Positions 41,827 to 51,336 of a stretch of DNA of 64,000 nucleotides are shown here, in pieces (position 1 is the stretch's first letter; the number at the start of each line of letters is the position of its first letter). The DNA comes from Planctomyces sp. SH-PL14. Its GTDB lineage: Bacteria; Planctomycetota; Planctomycetia; Planctomycetales; Planctomycetaceae. A program made the position numbers and the translations under genes. The notes under the pieces are model-generated. The model saw only the letters and a list, made by a program, of their open reading frames with translations, did no database searches and was not told the origin of the DNA. The stretch is taken from the NCBI RefSeq assembly GCF_001610835.1, contig NZ_CP011270.1:2126001-2190000 (forward strand). Reading direction: 5' to 3'.

Positions 41827-42336
41827 TTACTTGATCGAGCTGGCGGTCGGGACGACCCACACCTTGACGTCGGCTTCGATGTCCGGGTGGAACTGGATGC
41901 GGACAGTGTACATCCCCAGTTCCTTGAGCGGACCTTCCAGCCGGACGTGTTCCGGTTCAACCGGATATCCAGCGGCGACGAGCGACTTGCTGATGTCAAC
42001 GCCGACGATCGAGCCGTACAGATGCCCTTCCTCGGTGGCGTTCGCCTCGAGGGTGACGCTGTAGTCCTTGATCTTCTTAGCGATCTCGCGGATCTCGGCC
42101 AGCTTCTTCTGAGCGGCTTCGTCCTGGCGCTTGCGGTGGCTCTCGACCATCCGCTTGTTCGCTTCCGTCGCCACGGTGGCGAGGCCCATCGGCAGCAGGT
42201 AGTTCCGGGCAAACCCGGGCTTGGCCCGAATCAGGTCCCCCTGGCTGCCGACCCCTTCCAGGTTCTCGGTCAGCATGAGCTGCACGCCGCCGCGCACGTC
42301 CTTGGAACGAACTCGTTCTTTCCGCTTCACTGGCAT
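41827..42336 (-). CDS. rplI: 50S ribosomal protein L9
   Basis: 169 residues starting MPVKRKERVRSKDVRGGVQLMLTENLEGVGSQGDLIRAKPGFARNYLLPMGLA, the L9 N-terminal domain. A long connecting helix (ANKRMVESHRKRQDEAAQKKLAEIREIAKKIKDY) and a C-terminal domain (LYGSIVGVDISKSLVAAGYPVEPEHVRLEGPLKELGMYTVRIQFHPDI) follow. A 15-20 residue basic N-terminal extension is present relative to E. coli L9. Last gene of the rplY-pth-rpsF-ssb-rplI series. Confidence 0.96.
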   Translation of the reverse strand: MPVKRKERVRSKDVRGGVQLMLTENLEGVGSQGDLIRAKPGFARNYLLPMGLATVATEANKRMVESHRKRQDEAAQKKLAEIREIAKKIKDYSVTLEANATEEGHLYGSIVGVDISKSLVAAGYPVEPEHVRLEGPLKELGMYTVRIQFHPDIEADVKVWVVPTASSIK

Positions 42337-42453
42337 GGGTCTGATCCTCGTTCCAGCCGGGCACTCCCGGCCGTTCTTTCCGCCCGGCGGCGCTCGCACC
42401 GGCCGGCAGGTGAACTCAAAGTCCTCCGCCCCAACATCGCCTCGATGGCGACC

Positions 42454-42975
42454 TCAGAACGGCACCTCGTCATTCGGGGAGTCGAAACTCGACTCCTGGT
42501 TGTAATCACTGGACGGCGCGCTCTGCGGCCGGCCCCCACCACGGGAACCGCGCCCCTCGCCGCCGCCATACTGCTGCGGCCGACCCCCGGCTCCCCGGGC
42601 GCCGCCATCAGCTCCTCCACCGCCGCCGCCCCCGCCTTCACGGCCGCCGAGCATCGTCATCTGCTCGCCAACCACGCGGAGCTTCGACCGCTTCTGTCCC
42701 GACTCCTTATCGGTCCAGGAATCGAGCTGCAAACGACCTTCGATCAGGACACTCCGCCCCTTGGCGAGGTATTCCCCGGCCACCTCCGCCTGACGCCCCC
42801 ACAGGGTCACGTCGACGAAGGTCACCTCTTCCTTGCGCTCGTTCGCCTTCTGGTCAAACCACGTCCGATTAACGGCAAGTCCGACTTCCGCAACCGCCTG
42901 TCCGCCGGCGGTGTACTTGACTTCCGGATCCCGCGTCAGATTCCCGACCAGGATCACCTTGTTGAAGCTCGCCAT
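42454..42975 (-). CDS. ssb: single-stranded DNA-binding protein
   Basis: 173 residues. OB fold: MASFNKVILVGNLTRDPEVKYTAGGQAVAEVGLAVNRTWFD...EEVTFVDVTLWGRQAEVAGEYLAKGRSVLIEGRLQLDSW, followed by a Gly-rich linker and the acidic tip DSPNDEVPF, which recruits partner proteins. Placement between rpsF and rplI is common (rpsR replaced or absent here). Confidence 0.97.
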   Translation of the reverse strand: MASFNKVILVGNLTRDPEVKYTAGGQAVAEVGLAVNRTWFDQKANERKEEVTFVDVTLWGRQAEVAGEYLAKGRSVLIEGRLQLDSWTDKESGQKRSKLRVVGEQMTMLGGREGGGGGGGGADGGARGAGGRPQQYGGGEGRGSRGGGRPQSAPSSDYNQESSFDSPNDEVPF

Positions 42976-43065
42976 CTCTCGCTCCCAGTTCTCGCCAGGG
43001 TCAAATGTTCACCGAGGCCAAGCCCCAGCACTGAACAGGATAACACCTGTCGTCGGGACTCTCTA

Positions 43066-43440
43066 CTAGAACACCGCCGGAGCTTCGGCAGCGGGGGTTC
43101 CGCCCGCATGGTGCTCGCGGCAGGCTTCGACCATCGCGTTGAAGATCTGCGACGGGTGCTGAATCAGCAACTGGCGAATGACGACTTCGCTGAGCTTGCA
43201 GAGGCGATTCAGCTCGGTGACCTGGCCGCCATCCATCGTGAACAGCGTCAGATAATGCAGGCCCTTCTTGTGCCCGTCGACAGGGTAGGCCAGCTTCCCT
43301 TCCTGCCACGGCATCTTGAGGATGACTTCCGCGCCGCAGCGGTTCAGGATCTCGCCGATCGCCTCTTCGGTCCCGCGGGCATCCACGGCAAAACGGCCGC
43401 TGTCCACGAGAAACATGCACTCATAGTTCTTCAGAGCCAA
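43066..43440 (-). CDS. rpsF: 30S ribosomal protein S6
   Basis: 124 residues: ALKNYECMFLVDSGRF...EEAIGEILNRCGAEVILKMPWQEGKLAYPVDGHKKGLHYLTLFTM...ELNRLCKLSEVVIRQLL. The only sensible start is TTG 43440, with GAGGG just upstream; the next ATG would delete the first strand. The C terminus (GGTPAAEAPAVF) lacks the Glu stretch of E. coli S6. Confidence 0.94.
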   Translation of the reverse strand: MALKNYECMFLVDSGRFAVDARGTEEAIGEILNRCGAEVILKMPWQEGKLAYPVDGHKKGLHYLTLFTMDGGQVTELNRLCKLSEVVIRQLLIQHPSQIFNAMVEACREHHAGGTPAAEAPAVF

Positions 43441-43548
43441 CTTCCCTCTCCCTCAATCGCGCGGGTTCAAGGTTCAGAGCCTTGCGGCTCGATCAGCGAA
43501 CTGGCCGGCACCACAACGGCGCCACAACCACTCCGCCGGCAGTACGGA

Positions 43549-44127
43549 TCAGACCGAGCCTTCCGGTGCCGCGTTGACGCGATTCATCGCGGCGGTCACC
43601 CCTTGCTCGACCCAGAGCCGAACGGCATCCACCGCTCGACCCACTGCCAGGTCCACATCGTCGGTTTCCGCCTTGGCGAACCGCCCCAGGACATAGTCCG
43701 TGGCGGCCATCTGCCCCGGCGGGCGACCGACTCCAAATCTCAGCCGGGCGAACTGATTCGACCCGAACTGATCAATTGCATTCTGCAGGCCCTTCTGCCC
43801 CCCGGCCGAGCCAGCCGCCCGCAGGCGAAGCTTTCCGACCGGAAGGTTCATGTCGTCACAGACGACCAGCAGGTCCACCAGCGGCACCTTGTGAAACCCG
43901 ACCATCTGCCGGATCGCGTTGCCGCTCAGGTTCATGAACGTTTGCGGACAGGCGAGAAGAACCGTCTCACTTCCCATCCGGACTTCACAGCACTGGCTGC
44001 TGAACTTGAGTCGCCATCCGGCGGCCGGGTCCAACTTCGCACAGGCCTCAACAACCACAAACCCAATATTGTGACGGGTCCCCAGATACTGCCGGCCAGG
44101 ATTCCCGAGACCGACCACCACCTTCAC
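43549..44127 (-). CDS. pth: peptidyl-tRNA hydrolase
   Basis: 192 residues from GTG 44127, which has GGGGAGG five bases upstream; an earlier GTG at 44151 overlaps the rplY stop. KVVVGLGNPGRQYLGTRHNIGFVVVEAC holds the catalytic His, PQTFMNLSGNAIRQMVGF the substrate Asn, and VCDDMNLPVGKLRLRAAGSAGGQKGLQNAI the catalytic Asp and loop. It recycles tRNA from peptidyl-tRNA. rplY-pth is a frequent pair. Confidence 0.95.
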   Translation of the reverse strand: MKVVVGLGNPGRQYLGTRHNIGFVVVEACAKLDPAAGWRLKFSSQCCEVRMGSETVLLACPQTFMNLSGNAIRQMVGFHKVPLVDLLVVCDDMNLPVGKLRLRAAGSAGGQKGLQNAIDQFGSNQFARLRFGVGRPPGQMAATDYVLGRFAKAETDDVDLAVGRAVDAVRLWVEQGVTAAMNRVNAAPEGSV

Positions 44128-44150
44128 GGGAACCTCCCCAGGCCCGACCA

Positions 44151-44780
44151 CTAGGCCGAAGCCGCACCTTCCTTAGGCTTCCCAGCCGCGTCCGCCTCGG
44201 GGGCCGCACCGCCGCCCGAACCCGGATCCGCCTTCGGCTTCGCAATGTGAACGACGACAAGGTCCGGAGCGTTCTTGATCACGACACCGGCAGGCAGATC
44301 GGTCAAATCCTTGACATGCAGGGACTGGTCGAGCTCCAGAGCGGCAATCTTGACGATAATCTGATCCGGAACCTCGAGGGCCGGACACTCGACATGCAGC
44401 GAGTGCAGCGGCTGCTCGACGTGGCCGCCGGCCACAACGCCGGGGGCCGTACCGCGGAGCTGGATCGGCACTTCGACCAGAACCCGCTGCGTGGCGTCGA
44501 CCCGCTGGAAGTCGACGTGGTAAACGTGATTCGAAAACGTGTCCCACTGGACATCGCGGACAAGGACGCTTTCGACCTTGCCGTCCACGTCCAGGTCGAC
44601 AACCTTCACGCCGGCATTGATCAGCGGGCGGACCTTGTCGGCAGCCACCTTGACGGGGACCGGATCCTGGCCGTGACCATAGACGTTACAGGGGACGATC
44701 CCCTGAATGCGGAGATTCCGGCAAGCCCGGGTCCCCTCTTCCGTCCGCTTCGACACGCTCAGCTTGACCGCTGTGGACAT
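44151..44780 (-). CDS. rplY: 50S ribosomal protein L25 (CTC family)
   Basis: 209 residues, the long two-domain CTC-type L25. N-terminal 5S-rRNA-binding domain: VSKRTEEGTRACRNLRIQGIVPCNVYGHGQDPVPV, with HVDFQRVDATQRVLVEVPIQLRG closing it. The C-terminal domain (CPALEVPDQIIVKIAALELDQSLHVKDLTDLPAGV) is followed by a Gly/Ala-rich tail. First gene of its transcript, about 137 bp downstream of a good promoter. Confidence 0.95.
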   Translation of the reverse strand: MSTAVKLSVSKRTEEGTRACRNLRIQGIVPCNVYGHGQDPVPVKVAADKVRPLINAGVKVVDLDVDGKVESVLVRDVQWDTFSNHVYHVDFQRVDATQRVLVEVPIQLRGTAPGVVAGGHVEQPLHSLHVECPALEVPDQIIVKIAALELDQSLHVKDLTDLPAGVVIKNAPDLVVVHIAKPKADPGSGGGAAPEADAAGKPKEGAASA

Positions 44781-44916
44781 GACCAATCCTGCAACAACAC
44801 AAACCGACAGATCCGCAACCGCCCGCCAGAACCGCCACCGGAATCGCAACTTGCGGCAAACATCGCGCCGACAAATCGAGACACCGGTCCCGCGGTCCAA
44901 AAACGGGAAGCGGAAC

Positions 44917-44945
44917 AAGATATCGGTGCGGTCCCGTTGTTGCAA
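44917..44945 (-). promoter_or_regulatory. promoter of the rplY-pth-rpsF-ssb-rplI transcript
   Basis: On the minus strand TTGCAA, 17-bp spacer, TATCTT. Good spacing and fit; lies about 137 bp before the rplY ATG. Confidence 0.6.
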
Positions 44946-45211
44946 CTCCGCCAGCGAAAAAAGCCGGTCGAAGCATTGCGCCATCGCGGCCTCGGGCTAT
45001 AAACTGCCGCCCGCAGACCGGAAGACCCGCCGCCAAGGGACCAAGGCGCACCGCGAACTCCACCTTGGACTGCGCCGACACGGGAACCGCCCGTCCCCGA
45101 AGAAGAAGACGGCACGCCAGGGGCAGCGACGCGAAGCGCCGTGCCCGCTGACTGGAAATTCGCTGCAAACAGGATCGTACGCGATACAACTCCGAATGCC
45201 GCGCCAGTTCC
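44946..45211. other. divergent spacer between rplY and rpsL promoters
   Basis: Non-coding stretch between the two back-to-back promoters. No gene or other element recognised. Confidence 0.4.
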
Positions 45212-45240
45212 TTGACGCGTTTTTTCCGGACCGCTACAGT
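45212..45240 (+). promoter_or_regulatory. promoter of rpsL-rpsG
   Basis: TTGACG, 17-bp spacer, TACAGT, about 60 bp ahead of rpsL. Near-consensus. Confidence 0.75.
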
Positions 45241-45302
45241 TCGCGTTTCCCCTTCGGACTCCCAGGGGATTTTGTCGGCTTTTGCTCCTGATATTTCAGT
45301 CC

Positions 45303-45680
45303 ATGCCCACGATCAATCAGCTGATTCGCAAGCCCCGGAAGAAGCAGGGGAACCGCACCAAGACTCCCCTCCTCGAAGGGTGTCCGTTCAAGCGGGGCGT
45401 CTGTCTGATCGTGCGAACGATGACCCCGAAGAAGCCGAACTCGGCTCTCCGGAAGATCGCCCGCGTTCGGCTCTCGAACGGCAAGGAACTGACTGCTTAC
45501 GTTCCCGGTGAAGGCCACAACCTTCAGGAACACAGCATCGTCCTCGTCCGCGGCGGTCGTGTTCGCGACCTTCCGGGGGTGCGGTACAAGATCGTCCGCG
45601 GGGTGCTCGATACCCTCGGCGTCCAGAACCGGAAGCAGGCCCGCAGCCGCTACGGTGCCAAGCGCCCCAAGGGCAAGTAA
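45303..45680 (+). CDS. rpsL: 30S ribosomal protein S12
   Basis: 125 residues: [96 protein letters not shown]. The streptomycin-related loops [11 protein letters not shown] and DLPGVRYK are wild type. The decoding-centre protein; first gene of the str cluster. Confidence 0.99.
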   Translation: MPTINQLIRKPRKKQGNRTKTPLLEGCPFKRGVCLIVRTMTPKKPNSALRKIARVRLSNGKELTAYVPGEGHNLQEHSIVLVRGGRVRDLPGVRYKIVRGVLDTLGVQNRKQARSRYGAKRPKGK

Positions 45681-45764
45681 TTCTCGCTCGCAGCATTCGG
45701 CTTCGTGTTGTCTCTGAGTCGATCGTTTTCGCACATTTCCTTTTGAAGGCCTCCTGAGTTAACC

Positions 45765-46238
45765 ATGGCGAAGAGCTTTACCGCCAGCGCAACGCAACTG
45801 AAGCCGGATCCCCGTTACGGCTCGCTCCTGATCTCGAAGTTCATCAACTGCCTGATGTACGACGGTAAGAAGGGCGTGGCGATGGGGGCGTTTTACGAAG
45901 CCATGGACATGATTGCCAAGAAGCTGCCCGACGTGGAGCCGTCGGAAGTCTTCACCCGGGCCGTGGAAAACGTCCGCCCGAGCATCGAAGTCCGCTCGAA
46001 GCGCGTCGGTGGTGCGACGTACCAGGTCCCGACTCCGGTCGGTCCGAAGCGTCAGCAGACCCTCGCCATCCGCTGGATCCTCGCTGCCGCCCGCGGCCGC
46101 AAGGGACGCGGCATCGCCTTCTCGCTGGCCGACGAGTTCATGGCCGCCTTCAAGCGGGAAGGAACCGCGATGACGACTCGCGAGAACGTCCACCGCATGG
46201 CCGACGCGAACAAGGCGTTTGCTCACTTCGCATGGTGA
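45765..46238 (+). CDS. rpsG: 30S ribosomal protein S7
   Basis: 157 residues with [74 protein letters not shown] and [28 protein letters not shown]. Binds the 3' major domain of 16S rRNA. A terminator follows before fusA. Confidence 0.99.
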   Translation: MAKSFTASATQLKPDPRYGSLLISKFINCLMYDGKKGVAMGAFYEAMDMIAKKLPDVEPSEVFTRAVENVRPSIEVRSKRVGGATYQVPTPVGPKRQQTLAIRWILAAARGRKGRGIAFSLADEFMAAFKREGTAMTTRENVHRMADANKAFAHFAW

Positions 46239-46278
46239 ACCGCAAGGTTCACTTCGAAGATCAACCGAGATTTCCGAA

Positions 46279-46315
46279 CGAGAGGTTTTCCCATACGGGA
46301 AGACCTCTCGTTTTT
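46279..46315 (+). terminator. terminator between rpsG and fusA
   Basis: Stem CGAGAGGTTTTCCC / GGGAAGACCTCTCG with one G-U pair, loop ATAC, then TTTTT. It implies that fusA is at least partly expressed from its own promoter. Confidence 0.9.
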
Positions 46316-46399
46316 CGTTGAACACCGTTCTTTGTTGAACGAATGCCGGAGGGGATTCACTCCGGCCCCGCGCATCCCATCCAGCCGTCTGGCGATCCC

Positions 46400-48475
46400 A
46401 TGACACCCATCGAAACGCTTCGCAATATCGGCATCGTGGCCCACATCGATGCCGGCAAGACGACGACGACGGAACGGATCCTGTTCTACACCCATGCCAT
46501 CCACCGGATGGGGAACGTCGACGACGGCAACACGACGACCGACTTCGACCCCGAAGAGGCGAAGCGGGGGATCACGATCTACTCCGCGGCGATCACCTGC
46601 CGCTGGAAAGACGTGACGATCAACATCATCGACACCCCCGGCCACGTCGACTTCACGGCCGAAGTCGAGCGCAGCCTGCGGGTCCTCGACGGCGCGGTGG
46701 TCGTGTTCAGCGCCATGGAAGGGGTCGAGGCCCAGAGCGAGACCGTCTGGCGGCAGGCGAACCGGTACGGCGTCCCGCGGATGTGCTTCATCAACAAGAT
46801 GGACCGCATCGGCGCCAGTTTCGAGCGGGTTCTCGATCAGATGCGGAAGCGGCTGGGGGCCGATCCCTGCCCGCTGTTCATCCCCATCGGGGCGGGGCAG
46901 GCCTTCGAAGGGATCATCGACCTCCTGGACATGAAGGCGATGTACTTCGACTTCGAGTCCAAGGGGGAGAAGATCGACATCCGCGACATCCCCGAGGAGC
47001 ACCTCGAATCGGCGAAGCAGTGGCGGGACAAGCTCGTCGAGACGGTCGCCGTCATCGACGACGCGGCGATGGAGACCTACCTCAACGACGGCGACCTCCC
47101 GATCGAGACGATCCACCAGCTTCTCCGCCGGGGAACGATCGAGCGGCGATTCCAGCCCCTCTTCTGCGGAACGTCGCTGAAGTACTGCGGCGTCCAGCCG
47201 CTCCTCGACGGCGTCGCCCGCTACCTCCCGAGCCCGCTCGACCGTCCGCCGGTCAAGGGGATCAACCCGAAGCCGAAGAAGAACGAGCCGGCCGAGACCG
47301 AGCGGAAGCCGTCGGTCGACGATCCGGTCGCGGCGCTCGTCTTCAAAATCCAGGCGGACAAGCACGCCGACCTGTGCTTCGCCCGCGTTTACTCCGGCGT
47401 CCTCAAGAGCGGCTCGCGGATGCTGAACCCGCGGACGGGGAAGATGGAGCTCATCAGCCAGCTCTGGCACATCCAGGCGGACCAGCGGGAGAAGCTCGAG
47501 ACCGACCAGGTGCTGGCCGGGGACATCATCGGGATCGTCGGCCCGAAGGAAGTCGTCACCGGGGATACGCTGTGCGACCAGCGGAACCCGGTCCTGCTGG
47601 AGTCGATCACGTTCCCCGAGACCGTCATCTCGATGGCGGTCGAGCCGGAGACGAGCGGCGACCGCAAGAAGCTCGAAGACGCTCTCGGACGGCTGGGGCG
47701 GCAGGATCCGACGTTCAAGGCCAAGGTGAGCGAAGAGACCGGCCAGACGCTCATCAGCGGGATGGGCGAGCTCCACCTGGAGATCATCCGCGAGCGGCTG
47801 CACCGCGACTTCAACCTGAACGTGCGGGTCCACAAGCCCCGCGTCAGCTACCGCGAGACGGTCACCAAGATGGTCCGCGGGGAAGGGGAGTACAGCCGGG
47901 TCAACGGCGGCGAGACGAACTACTGCAAGGTCCGCATCCGGATCGAGCCGACCGACGGGGCCGAGACGATCGCGGTGAAGAGCGAGCTCAAGTTCGACGC
48001 CCTGCCGGCGGAAGTCGACCGCCTCATCAACCAGGCGGTCCAGGAGGCGGCCCAGTCGGGCGGTCTCGTCGGTTACCCGCTGCTGCATGTCCGCTTCGTC
48101 ATCGAAGCGGTCGATTACGTCCAGGGGCAGTCGACCGAGGAGGCGATCCGGGCGGCGTCCGCGATCGCGGTCCAGAACGCCCTCAACGGCGGCCAGATCG
48201 CGCTTCTCGAGCCGATCATGAAGCTCGAAGTCGTGACCCCGCCGGAGTTCCTCGGCAACATCCAGGCGGACCTCAACCAGCGGCACGCCCGGATCGTCGG
48301 CAGCGAGCCCCGCGATCACCTGACAGTCCTGTCCGCCGAAGCCCCGCTGGCGAAGATGTTCGGCTACTCGACCCACGTCCGCAGCCTCTCGACCGGCCGC
48401 GCGTCGTACTCGATGGAGCCGCTCAAGTACGATCTGGCGCCGAAGGACGTCCTCGACGAAATGCTCGGGCGGTAG
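46400..48475 (+). CDS. fusA: elongation factor G, divergent switch I
   Basis: 691 residues from ATG 46400 ([30 protein letters not shown]-loop at 14-22). All GTPase motifs are present: [30 protein letters not shown], and the C-terminal domains IV/V ([57 protein letters not shown]). The switch I segment reads [23 protein letters not shown] instead of the usual DGAATMDWM-x-QE-x-ERGITI, like EF-G2/mtEFG2 and spd-type EF-Gs. It catalyses translocation or ribosome recycling. Only EF-G gene in the window. Confidence 0.93.
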   Translation: MTPIETLRNIGIVAHIDAGKTTTTERILFYTHAIHRMGNVDDGNTTTDFDPEEAKRGITIYSAAITCRWKDVTINIIDTPGHVDFTAEVERSLRVLDGAVVVFSAMEGVEAQSETVWRQANRYGVPRMCFINKMDRIGASFERVLDQMRKRLGADPCPLFIPIGAGQAFEGIIDLLDMKAMYFDFESKGEKIDIRDIPEEHLESAKQWRDKLVETVAVIDDAAMETYLNDGDLPIETIHQLLRRGTIERRFQPLFCGTSLKYCGVQPLLDGVARYLPSPLDRPPVKGINPKPKKNEPAETERKPSVDDPVAALVFKIQADKHADLCFARVYSGVLKSGSRMLNPRTGKMELISQLWHIQADQREKLETDQVLAGDIIGIVGPKEVVTGDTLCDQRNPVLLESITFPETVISMAVEPETSGDRKKLEDALGRLGRQDPTFKAKVSEETGQTLISGMGELHLEIIRERLHRDFNLNVRVHKPRVSYRETVTKMVRGEGEYSRVNGGETNYCKVRIRIEPTDGAETIAVKSELKFDALPAEVDRLINQAVQEAAQSGGLVGYPLLHVRFVIEAVDYVQGQSTEEAIRAASAIAVQNALNGGQIALLEPIMKLEVVTPPEFLGNIQADLNQRHARIVGSEPRDHLTVLSAEAPLAKMFGYSTHVRSLSTGRASYSMEPLKYDLAPKDVLDEMLGR

Positions 48476-48553
48476 TTTTGCGATCGGCGGTCAGCAGACG
48501 TCGAAGGAAGCGGTCGGTTCCCTGAGGCCGGTTGTGCGCCTGTTCCGCGGAGC

Positions 48554-49933
48554 ATGATGTCGACCGTGACGCCCCCGCCGAAAGCTGAAGCCCGCCGCCC
48601 CGCGACCGACGGGTGGCTGTGGGGGATCGTCGTCCTGGCGATCGCGCTGCGGATCGCCGCGGTCTGCACGTTCTCCGGCGAGCTGAACAAGGATCGCGAC
48701 GCCTACCTCGGCATCGCCCGGGCTGTCGCGGCGGGAGACGGGTTTTCGACGCCAGGATCGACGCGTCCGACCGCCTATCGTCCTCCGCTCTACCCGCTGC
48801 TCCTCGCGCCGATCTCGGGGACCGACCAGCTCTGGCTGCGGGCCGGCTTGCAGGTCGCCCTGGGGGCGGGGACGGTCCTGCTGACCTGGGTCGCCGCACG
48901 GCGGCTGACGGAGCCGGCGTGCTCCCCTTCTCGTCACTCTGCCGCCTGGACGCACCGGATCGCCGCCGGGATCGTGGCGATCGATCCAATGCTGCTGCTC
49001 TACACGCCGCAGATGATGACGGAGACGCTCGCGACGTTCCTGGCCGCGGCGGTCCTCGCGCTCGGCATGTCCCCGCCCGTGAGCTGGTCGCGGTCCCGGC
49101 AGATCGCGATCGGCGCCGGCCTGGGACTGGCCTGCCTCTGCCGCCCGACCTTTCTTCCCGGCGCCGCGCTGTGGGCCCTGTGGATTGCCTGGACGGGCCT
49201 GCGGCCATCGCGTCGAGAAGCCGCCAGTTCGCCGCTCGCCAATGCCCCCGCCGCCGAGCGGCTCCGCCGGCTGCCGTGGCTCGCGCTTCTCGCCCTCGGG
49301 CTGACGATCGCCCCCTGGCCGATCCGCAATCAGCTCCGGTTCGGCCGTCCGATCGTGACGACGACCCACGGCGGCTACACGCTGCTGCTCTCGAACAATC
49401 CCGTCTACTACGCCGAGGTCGTCCGCGCTCCCTGGGGGACCGTCTGGGCCGCCGACAGCCTGGATCGCTGGCAACGGGAGCAGACGGAGCTGGCCGCCGC
49501 CGCGGGCGCCCGGGGAGAGATCGCCGAAGACCGCTGGTATTCCGATCAGGCCCGAGCCTGGATCGGAACTCACCCCCGGGAGTTTCTCGAAGCCTCCCTG
49601 CATCGCGTGCGGAGTTTCTGGAAGCTCGCTCCCTCGGGAGAAGGGGCGGGGCAGGGGAATGCGGTGCGGAACCGGATCATTGCGGTCTACTACGGCCTGC
49701 AGTTCGGCGTCGCGCTGTGCGGACTGGTGGGAGTGCTCAGGCGGCGAGACGGGCGGTTCGCGCTGCCGCTCCTCCTGATCCTGTCTCTCACGGCCCTGCA
49801 CGCCGTCTATTTCAGCAACGCCCGGATGCGGGCACCGCTCGTCCCGGCCCTGGCCCTGCTCGCCTCCGGATGCGGTCTCTTCCGCCGATCCGAGAGCGCC
49901 GCCGCCCCTTCGGACGAAGCGCGAAACACCTGA
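48554..49933 (+). CDS. glycosyltransferase family 39-like membrane protein
   Basis: 459 residues. TM near 22-40, then a loop with NKDRDAYLGIARAVAAGDGF and the motif RPPLYPLLLAP, as in ArnT/PMT-type (GT-C) transferases that use polyprenyl-phosphate sugars. Further TM segments are near 90, 130, 160, 190, 250, 390 and 425; the periplasmic loop is short. The acceptor is unknown. The next 700 bp hold only repeats. MM start; second Met is equally possible. Confidence 0.8.
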   Translation: MMSTVTPPPKAEARRPATDGWLWGIVVLAIALRIAAVCTFSGELNKDRDAYLGIARAVAAGDGFSTPGSTRPTAYRPPLYPLLLAPISGTDQLWLRAGLQVALGAGTVLLTWVAARRLTEPACSPSRHSAAWTHRIAAGIVAIDPMLLLYTPQMMTETLATFLAAAVLALGMSPPVSWSRSRQIAIGAGLGLACLCRPTFLPGAALWALWIAWTGLRPSRREAASSPLANAPAAERLRRLPWLALLALGLTIAPWPIRNQLRFGRPIVTTTHGGYTLLLSNNPVYYAEVVRAPWGTVWAADSLDRWQREQTELAAAAGARGEIAEDRWYSDQARAWIGTHPREFLEASLHRVRSFWKLAPSGEGAGQGNAVRNRIIAVYYGLQFGVALCGLVGVLRRRDGRFALPLLLILSLTALHAVYFSNARMRAPLVPALALLASGCGLFRRSESAAAPSDEARNT

Positions 49934-50030
49934 AAGCGGTCTGCTGCAGCGGTCCGCCGGCGTTGCTCTGGTGTGTGTATCCCGAAAGTCGGTGGAACAT
50001 TCCGACAGGCGGATCGGGGGGACGACATCG

Positions 50031-50185
50031 GGAGGGCGAGGCTCCAGCCGAGCCGCGGCGGTGGAGTACGTCTCCAGTCTCGCCCGATGAGAACCGTGCC
50101 GTTCCCGGAAGATGGGGCGGGAGGTCGAGGCGGCAGAGGGAGGGCGTTTGCGAACCTTCGCGGCTCAGCAGGAGCTTGGCCCTCC
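50031..50185. repeat. inverted repeat pair, GGAGGGCGAGGCTCC family
   Basis: Left arm 50031-50058 (GGAGGGCGAGGCTCCAGCCG...) and right arm 50160-50185 in reverse (GCGGCTCAGCAGGAGCTTGG...). About 100 bp lie between. The left arm translates as REGEAPAEPR, a string common in planctomycete annotations. Confidence 0.7.
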
Positions 50186-50225
50186 TGAGGGCTTTCCCTG
50201 TTCATCGGTGGACTCCTCGTCCCCT

Positions 50226-50315
50226 GTTCTCCGTGCCCTCTGTGCCTCTGTGTTTCCTTCTCCCCGAAGAGTTTTGAAACGCAGAGAAACGGAGAACACA
50301 GAGAAGACGAGGAGG
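50226..50315. repeat. inverted repeat pair, CACAGAG/CTCTGTG family
   Basis: TTCTCCGTGCCCTCTGTGCC on the left and AACGGAGAACACAGAGAA on the right. This word family (ACAGAGAACACGGAG) occurs in many unrelated bacterial genomes. The centre is TTTCCTTCTCCCCGAAGAG. Confidence 0.65.
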
Positions 50316-50548
50316 AGAGGGCGGGGATACAGATCGGGTACGGGGTCAACGCTGCGGGTCAGCTGGCGCTTCGCCCTCCCAGTCCCCGACGATCAGGCCT
50401 CTCCCACTCGAGCGACGCCACCGACTTTCCAGGCGCACACACTCGCTGTACCGCGCGATTCCCACCGCTCGTTCGATCATCAAAACCGTGTAGCCACTCA
50501 CCCGATCCATTGCAATCGCTTATGGGTCGCATTCGCCTCCCCGCCTCT

Positions 50549-50576
50549 TTGATTCGCGCGGGGCGCCTCATATACT
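50549..50576 (+). promoter_or_regulatory. promoter of the peroxiredoxin gene
   Basis: TTGATT, 16-bp spacer, TATACT, about 72 bp ahead of the ATG. Clear sigma70-like match. Confidence 0.7.
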
Positions 50577-50647
50577 CCTCGCAGATTTGCTCGCGGCGCT
50601 GGGACATCACCCTCGCCCTACCGTTTCTGAGGACAGGTTCACCGCAC

Positions 50648-51190
50648 ATGAGCGCACAGGTTGGCAAGCCGGCACCGAACTTCTCCGTGCTCGCATACGA
50701 TCGCACCAAGAACAACAGCGACCAGCAGTTCCGCACCATCAACCTTTCCGATCTCCGCGGAAAGTGGGTTCTCCTCTTCTTCTACCCGCTCGACTTCACC
50801 TTCGTCTGCCCGACGGAAATCGTCTCCTTCAACAAGGCCCTCGGCGACTTCCGCGACCGCAACTGCGAAGTCCTGACCGCCAGCACCGACAGCGTCTACT
50901 CCCACAAGGGCTGGTGCGACGCTCACGGCGACCTCGCGGGCCTCAAGTACCCGATGCTCGCCGACACGACGCACGAGCTGTCGAAGGCCTACGGCGTCCT
51001 CAAGGAAGACATGGGAATCGCCTACCGCGGCACGTTCCTGATCGATCCGAACGGCGTCGTCCGCTGGACCTCGGTCAACGACCTCTCGGTCGGCCGCAGC
51101 GTGGAAGAGTGCCTCCGGATCCTGGACGCCCTCCAGACCGACAAGCTCTGCCCGTGCAACTGGAAGGCCGGCGAGAAGACCCTCAGCTAG
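50648..51190 (+). CDS. 2-Cys peroxiredoxin, AhpC/Prx1 type
   Basis: 180 residues. Peroxidatic C54 in [17 protein letters not shown], with [18 protein letters not shown], and resolving Cys at 168 or 170 ([15 protein letters not shown]). Reduces peroxides in the cytosol. The next gene encodes an AhpD-like CMD protein, so the pair may be an oxidative-stress operon. ATG 50648 begins [14 protein letters not shown]. Confidence 0.94.
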   Translation: MSAQVGKPAPNFSVLAYDRTKNNSDQQFRTINLSDLRGKWVLLFFYPLDFTFVCPTEIVSFNKALGDFRDRNCEVLTASTDSVYSHKGWCDAHGDLAGLKYPMLADTTHELSKAYGVLKEDMGIAYRGTFLIDPNGVVRWTSVNDLSVGRSVEECLRILDALQTDKLCPCNWKAGEKTLS

Positions 51191-51336
51191 TTTCAAGCTC
51201 GGGACCGCCGACGAGCTGGCTACTCGTCGGCGGCTCCTCTTCCGGGCTCCATTCCTCTCTTCCTGTTCTCTGCACGCCGCCGACACTCGCTCGGATCGGT
51301 CAGCGCTCTCCACTCCTTTCCGAGTCCGTCGCTCCC

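Larger units (their letters stand above)
49934..50647. other. 700-bp intergenic region with nested inverted repeats and the peroxiredoxin promoter
   Basis: Contains two inverted-repeat pairs (listed separately) and, at 50549-50576, a promoter. Frames crossing it translate into repeat-type strings (EGEAPAEP, ETENTEKTRRR) and are not genes. Confidence 0.7.

Noticed and set aside
46223-48376. Minus-strand open frame of 717 codons
   Set aside because: Antisense shadow of fusA, which has full EF-G motifs on the plus strand.
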